From positions 101,276 through 165,275 of the forward strand of contig NZ_SCMK01000010.1 in the NCBI RefSeq assembly GCF_005503355.1: a DNA stretch of 64,000 nucleotides, given 5' to 3'. Below the pieces are notes generated by a model that was not told where the DNA came from, made no database searches, and worked only from the letters and a program-made list of their open reading frames with translations. The position numbers were made by a program, and so were the translations under genes. The stretch's first letter is position 1. Every line of letters starts with the position of its first letter. This document shows positions 60,330 to 64,000 of this stretch, one piece after another. This DNA comes from Sphingomonas sp. 1F27F7B. GTDB lineage: Bacteria > Pseudomonadota > Alphaproteobacteria > Sphingomonadales > Sphingomonadaceae.

Positions 60330-62468
60330 ATGGCTACTGCAATTCAGAAGATCGTCCTGTCGTCCTCGCGCGACATCCCCTTCAACAAGCTGGTGCTCAG
60401 CCAGTCCAACGTCCGGCGCGTGAAGGCCGGTGTCTCGATCGAGGACCTGGCGGCCTCGATCGCGCGTCGCGGCCTCATCCAGAGCCTCAGCGTCATCCCC
60501 GTGGTCGATGCCGAGGGCCAGGAGACCGGCATGTTCGAGGTGCCGGCCGGCGGCCGCCGCTTCCGCGCGCTGGAGCTGCTGGTCAAGCAGAAGCGCCTCG
60601 CCAAGATCGCGCCGGTGCCGTGCGTCGTGCGCAAGCGCGACGACGGGGTCCTGGCCGAGGAAGTCTCGCTGGTCGAGAACATCGACCGCGCGCCGCTCCA
60701 CCCGCTGGACCAGTTCCGCGCCTTCCAGGACATGCGGGTGAAGGGCAAGACCGAGGAGGAGATCGCCGCAGCGCTCTTCGTGCCAGTGCAGGTGGTCAAG
60801 CAGCGCCTGCGCCTCGCGGCCGCATCGCCCACCTTGCATGAGGTCTATGCGGAGGACGGCATGACGCTCGACCAGCTCATGGCCTTCACCGTCACTGACG
60901 ACCACGCCCGCCAGGAAAAGGTCTGGGACGCGATCAAGGACGCCTGGTCGAAGGAGCCGTATCAGATCCGCCGCATGCTGACCGAGACGACGGTGCGCGC
61001 CTCGGACAAGCGTGCCGTCTTCGTCGGCGTCGAGGCCTATGAGCTGGCAGGCGGCATCGTCATGCGCGATCTGTTCCAGTCCGACGATGGCGGCTGGCTG
61101 CAGGATGCGGCGTTGCTCGATCGGCTGGTCGGCGAAAAGCTGAAGGCGACGGCCGAGACGATCGCCGCCGAGGGCTGGAAGTGGATCGAGGTCGCGGTCG
61201 GCTTCCCCTATGACGCTACGCGCGGCCTGCGCGAGCTGCAGGGCGAACCGCTGGACCTGACTGCCGAGGAACAGGCCACGATCGAGGCGCTCAACGCCGA
61301 ATACCAGAAGCTCGAGGCGGAATATGAAGGCGCCGACGAGCTGCCCGACGAGATCGACCAGCGGCTCGGCGAGATCGAGACGGCGCTGTCGGTCTTCGAA
61401 ACCCGTCCCGTGCGATTCGAGGCCGACGACATCGCCCGCGCGGGCGTGTTCATCAGCATCGCCCACGATGGCAGCATCGCCATCGATCGCGGCTATGTCC
61501 GGGCCGAAGACGAGGTTCCCGAACCCGACATCGGGGCCGACGGGGGCGAGACCGAAGGCCGCGCGAGCGAGCCGGGTGCGCCGGCCGTGCAGCGCGCCGT
61601 CATCACGATCGGCGGCCAGCCCGTCGAGGCGGACGACGACGAGGACGACGCGATCAAGCCGCTCCCCGAGCGCCTGATCATCGAGCTGACGGCCTATCGC
61701 ACGCTGGCGCTGCGCAACGCCGTCGCGGAGAACCCGCACGTCGCCATGACCGCGCTGCTCCACAAGCTGGTGTCGGACACCTTCATGACCCGCATGTATA
61801 CGGGCGCCATGGAGGCCGGGGTGAAGCACGTCTTCTTCCCGGCGCAGGACGATGGGCTGAAGGACAGCCCGTCCGCCCGCGCGGTGCAGGACCGTCACGC
61901 CGCCTGGGCCGGCGACATCCCGAAGGACGACGATGCCCTGTGGGACTGGCTCGCGGGCCTGGACGACGCCAGCCGGATGGCGCTGCTGGCGCATTGCGTC
62001 AGCTACGGCGTCAACGCGCTCTATGAGCGGCCGAACCCGCACAGCGCCGGCGGCGTGTCGCAGCACACGCTCGACATGCGGCTCGCCCAGGCGGACCGCC
62101 TGACTAAGGCGACGGGGCTCGATCTGGTGGAGGCCGGCTGGCGCCCGACCTTCGGCAACTACCTCAACCGTGTCACCAAGCCCCGCATCCTGCAGGCGGT
62201 TCGCGAGGGCGTCGGCGAGCAGGCCGCGCAGCTCATCGACCACCTGAAGAAGGGCGACATGGCCAAGGAGGCGGAGCGGCTGCTCGCCGAGACCGGCTGG
62301 CTGCCCGAGCCGCTGCGCCCGATCGACGATGCCGAGGCGTCCACGCCGGAGGTCGAGGCTGGCGGCGAGGACGACGATGCGGCGCTGCCCGCATTCCTCG
62401 CCGGCGACGACGAGGACGTCACGGCGGAGGCCAACGACGACGAACCGCACCTTGTCGCAGCCGAATGA
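60330..62468 (+). CDS. Large ParB/Srx-domain protein
   Basis: A 712-residue plasmid/ICE protein. N-terminal ParB domain (about 15-125): LVLSQSNVRRVKAGVSIEDLAASIARRGLIQSLSVIPV, GMFEVPAGGRRFRALE, EVSLVENIDRAPLHPLDQFRAFQDM, followed by a ParB helix-turn-helix-like segment (EEEIAAALFVPVQVVKQRLRLAAASP). The long C-terminal part has no named domain and ends in an acidic tail (GGEDDDAALPAFLAGDDEDVTAEANDDE). Members may act as DNA-binding or NTP-dependent proteins in maintenance of the element; partition function is not shown, as no ParA is here. It has the structured leader and a terminator behind it. Confidence 0.9.
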   Translation: MATAIQKIVLSSSRDIPFNKLVLSQSNVRRVKAGVSIEDLAASIARRGLIQSLSVIPVVDAEGQETGMFEVPAGGRRFRALELLVKQKRLAKIAPVPCVVRKRDDGVLAEEVSLVENIDRAPLHPLDQFRAFQDMRVKGKTEEEIAAALFVPVQVVKQRLRLAAASPTLHEVYAEDGMTLDQLMAFTVTDDHARQEKVWDAIKDAWSKEPYQIRRMLTETTVRASDKRAVFVGVEAYELAGGIVMRDLFQSDDGGWLQDAALLDRLVGEKLKATAETIAAEGWKWIEVAVGFPYDATRGLRELQGEPLDLTAEEQATIEALNAEYQKLEAEYEGADELPDEIDQRLGEIETALSVFETRPVRFEADDIARAGVFISIAHDGSIAIDRGYVRAEDEVPEPDIGADGGETEGRASEPGAPAVQRAVITIGGQPVEADDDEDDAIKPLPERLIIELTAYRTLALRNAVAENPHVAMTALLHKLVSDTFMTRMYTGAMEAGVKHVFFPAQDDGLKDSPSARAVQDRHAAWAGDIPKDDDALWDWLAGLDDASRMALLAHCVSYGVNALYERPNPHSAGGVSQHTLDMRLAQADRLTKATGLDLVEAGWRPTFGNYLNRVTKPRILQAVREGVGEQAAQLIDHLKKGDMAKEAERLLAETGWLPEPLRPIDDAEASTPEVEAGGEDDDAALPAFLAGDDEDVTAEANDDEPHLVAAE

Positions 62469-62475
62469 CGAGCAC

Positions 62476-62508
62476 CCGGAGCGGCTTCGGCCGCTCCGGT
62501 CCTTTCTC
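62476..62508 (+). terminator. Rho-independent terminator with UUCG tetraloop after the ParB-like gene
   Basis: CCGGAGCGGC (62476-62485), loop TTCG, GCCGCTCCGG (62490-62499), then TCCTTTCTC. It lies 8 nt past the stop. Confidence 0.8.
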
Positions 62509-62527
62509 AGATCGAAGGAGCATCGCC

Positions 62528-62746
62528 ATGTCGCGATCCGACCCGTCGCCCCGCCGCGTCGTCTTCCAGTACCTCGTTGCCGTGCTTGTCGAGATCGAGG
62601 ACGGGATCGTCGGCCGCGTGACGATCATCGACGAATCCCCGGTGCGCGACCCCGTCGTCGTCGAAGGCGATCCCGCTTATCTCGCCGACGCCATCCGCGC
62701 CGCCGACGACGGCCAAGCATGGCCATCCTGGCAGTTCGGCTACTAG
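62528..62746 (+). CDS. Small conserved element protein, 72 residues
   Basis: The product starts MSRSDPSPRRVVFQYLVAVLVEIEDGIVGRVTIIDESPVRDP and ends QAWPSWQFGY. I do not recognise a domain; it reads as a small beta-rich protein. AAGGAG precedes the ATG at 62528. It lies between two intrinsic terminators, so it is a one-gene unit or reached by readthrough. Confidence 0.65.
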   Translation: MSRSDPSPRRVVFQYLVAVLVEIEDGIVGRVTIIDESPVRDPVVVEGDPAYLADAIRAADDGQAWPSWQFGY

Positions 62747-62769
62747 CCGCACCACCCCGAACCCACTCC

Positions 62770-62797
62770 GAGCCCGGCCCGAGCGCCGGGCTCTTTT
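62770..62797 (+). terminator. Rho-independent terminator
   Basis: GAGCCCGGC (62770-62778) pairs with GCCGGGCTC (62785-62793), followed by TTTTCG. It ends the small gene at 62746. Confidence 0.85.
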
Positions 62798-62814
62798 CGT
62801 TTCCGGAGCCCGCT

Positions 62815-63864
62815 ATGACCGCTTTCTTCACCCGCTATTCCTGCCTGCTCGACGTCGGCACCTCCGCTAATGTCGCCCGGGCTTTCGACATCTACGCCGC
62901 CTTAATGGCCGAGAACGGCCGCGAGGACGCCCAGCGCGACTGGTCGGCGCTCGGCATGGAACGCTTGCTGGTCACGCCGCTGTCGCGCTTCCCTCAGGGT
63001 ACGTCGATCCGGCTGCCCGAAGGCGTCCTATTCACCACCTATGCCACGCTACGGTCCGACGACCGCGGCGAGAAGCTTTCGCGGGTCAAGCAGATCGTCG
63101 AATGGTTGGGCTCCGACTTTGATGGAGTGGTCATTTTCGACGAGTCCCACGCGATGCAGAACGCCGGTGGCGGCAAAGGAGAACGGGGTGACGTCGCCCC
63201 GTCGCAGCAAGGCCGTGCGGGCCTTCGGCTCCAGCACGCGCTCCCGAACGCCCGCGTCGTCTACGTCTCGGCGACCGGCGCCACCACCGTCCACAATCTC
63301 GCCTATGCCCAGCGCCTCGGCCTGTGGGGCGGTGAGGATTTCCCCTTCGCCAACCGGGCCGAATTCGTCGAGGCCGTCGACAATGGCGGCGTTGCGGCGA
63401 TGGAGGTGCTGGCCCGCGACCTGCGCGCGCTCGGCCTCTACACGGCGCGCTCGCTCTCCTATGACGGCGTCGAATACGAACTGGTCGAACACCAGCTCAC
63501 CCCCGAGCAGACGCGCATCTACGATGCCTATGCTGGCGCCTTCGCCATCATCCACAATCATCTCGATGCGGCGATGCAGGCCGCCAACATCACCGGCGAC
63601 AGCGGTACGCTGAACCGGCAGGCGAAGTCGGCCGCGCGCTCGGCCTTCGAGAGCGCCAAGCAGCGCTTCTTCGGCCATCTGCTGACCAGTATGAAGACGC
63701 CGACGCTGGTCCGCTCGATCGAGCAGGACCTAGCGGCCGGCCATTCCGCCGTCATCCAGATCGTCTCCACCGGCGAGGCCCTGATGGAACGACGCCTGGC
63801 CGAGATCCCGACCGAGGAATGGGGCGACGTCCGCGTCGACATCACACCGCGCGAACGAGGTTAA
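62815..63864 (+). pseudogene. Strawberry-notch-type helicase fragment fused to an unrelated N-terminus
   Basis: The 349-codon frame joins two pieces. Residues 1 to about 37 (MTAFFTRYSCLLDVGTSANV, then AFDIYAALMAENGRE) are not helicase and look like the start of a separate small protein. From DAQRDWSALGMERLLVTPLSRF on it matches the middle of strawberry-notch-family helicases, including Walker B FDESHAMQNAGGGKGERGD and VVYVSATGATTVHNLAYAQRLGLWGGEDFPF. The methyltransferase half, the Walker A P-loop and everything after VRVDITPRE (about two thirds of the usual protein of roughly 1,400 residues) are missing. It cannot be a working helicase. A terminator precedes it; a palindrome overlaps its stop. 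Confidence 0.8.
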
Positions 63865-63881
63865 TGTTGAGCTCAACATTA
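63862..63881. repeat. Perfect 20-bp palindrome at the 3' break of the helicase fragment
   Basis: TAATGTTGAGCTCAACATTA. It overlaps the stop of the helicase fragment and the stop of the tiny minus-strand frame. It could be a transcript hairpin of that frame or a scar or end of an inserted element. Confidence 0.6.
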
Positions 63882-63953
63882 CACGGCTTCTTTGCAGTCG
63901 CAGTTTATGTCGAGCGTGGCGGCGGTAGGCGCAGGTTTCCTTCGGTTTTCCAT
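63879..63953 (-). CDS. Possible 24-residue ORF near the right edge
   Basis: Reads MENRRKPAPTAATLDINCDC followed by KEAV, with TGGAGTG 8 nt before the ATG and the 20-bp palindrome right at its stop. The peptide is charged with two cysteines. I do not recognise it; it may be the end of an inserted element. Nothing more can be supported for 63,954-64,000. Confidence 0.25.
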   Translation of the reverse strand: MENRRKPAPTAATLDINCDCKEAV

Positions 63954-64000
63954 GATTTCACTCCAGATAATATGAGTGCCAGGGGGTTGTCCGGAGACGG

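Larger units (their letters stand above)
47964..64000. mobile_element. Integrated element in tRNA-Arg (ICE/plasmid-like), continues past the window
   Basis: Bounded on the left by the tRNA fragment and integrase. Cargo: HTH/PIN module, imuA-imuB-dnaE2, GAF-GGDEF-EAL protein. Backbone: ArdC-like, DUF2958, ParB-like and small conserved proteins, and a remnant of a strawberry-notch helicase, a set common on alphaproteobacterial conjugative elements and plasmids. The first part (48,188-50,640) also uses less GC-biased codons than the chromosome to the left. No conjugation (Tra/VirB) genes are in the window, so transfer ability cannot be judged. The right end is not seen. Confidence 0.8.

Noticed and set aside
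1..64000. CRISPR arrays, rRNA genes and intact insertion sequences
   Set aside because: No regularly spaced repeats, no rRNA-like stretches and no transposase gene were found; the mobile signals are limited to the tRNA-linked element and the broken right edge.

Overview
The window looks like chromosome of a GC-rich sphingomonad (Alphaproteobacteria, Sphingomonas-like). Grounds: the neighbourhood SUV3-type helicase, S4 protein, 7Fe ferredoxin, CarD; three TonB-dependent receptors with sphingomonad-type signal peptides; a GAAC-N7-GAAC LexA box; an alphaproteobacterial GST of the FzlA type; and the absence of any long AT-rich stretch. Genus is inference.

Left part (1-18,343) is mostly core genome: 5' end of pheS, rplT and rpmI, an inositol-monophosphatase-family phosphatase, outer-membrane phospholipase A, a secreted peroxiredoxin and a GGDEF protein. 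A near-perfect sigma-54 promoter with an upstream inverted repeat then precedes two tiny single-span membrane proteins. A PEBP-family protein, a frameshifted DUF4279 gene, an FzlA-like GST, an M23 peptidase, the SUV3/S4/fdxA/carD block, two GIN-domain proteins, PdeM and an M20 peptidase follow.

18,421-30,857 is a complete N-acetylglucosamine/chitooligosaccharide locus built divergently around a shared operator region. To the left are a GntR regulator, a SIS-type GlcN6P deaminase and NagA. To the right are a TonB receptor, a GH20 hexosaminidase, an EIIA-HPr-EI fusion and an EIICB permease. Together they take up oligomers through the outer membrane, trim them to GlcNAc, import and phosphorylate it by PTS, deacetylate it and deaminate it to fructose-6-P.

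30,902-47,842 holds envelope and signalling genes. One co-directional run reads response regulator, kinase, YncE-like beta-propeller, class-A acid phosphatase, TonB receptor, and looks like a regulated organophosphate-scavenging unit. Divergent from it is another TonB receptor, then a second, similarly built response-regulator/kinase pair, then a PepSY protein and a three-gene RND efflux operon.

From 47,964 to the right edge the sequence is an integrated mobile element. It begins with the 3' fragment of a tRNA-Arg(CCG) gene next to a tyrosine integrase. It carries an HTH/PIN toxin-antitoxin pair, an SOS-controlled imuA-imuB-dnaE2 mutasome, a GAF-GGDEF-EAL protein and plasmid/ICE-type genes (ArdC-like, DUF2958, ParB-like, small conserved proteins). 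Two 68-nt leaders in front of ardC and parB share one predicted fold with compensatory changes, probably the radC RNA motif, and two copies of a palindrome (core CGACTAT-N-ATAGTCG) lie near them. The element is decaying at the right edge: a strawberry-notch-type helicase is present only as an internal-deletion chimera, cut off at its 3' end beside a 20-bp palindrome.
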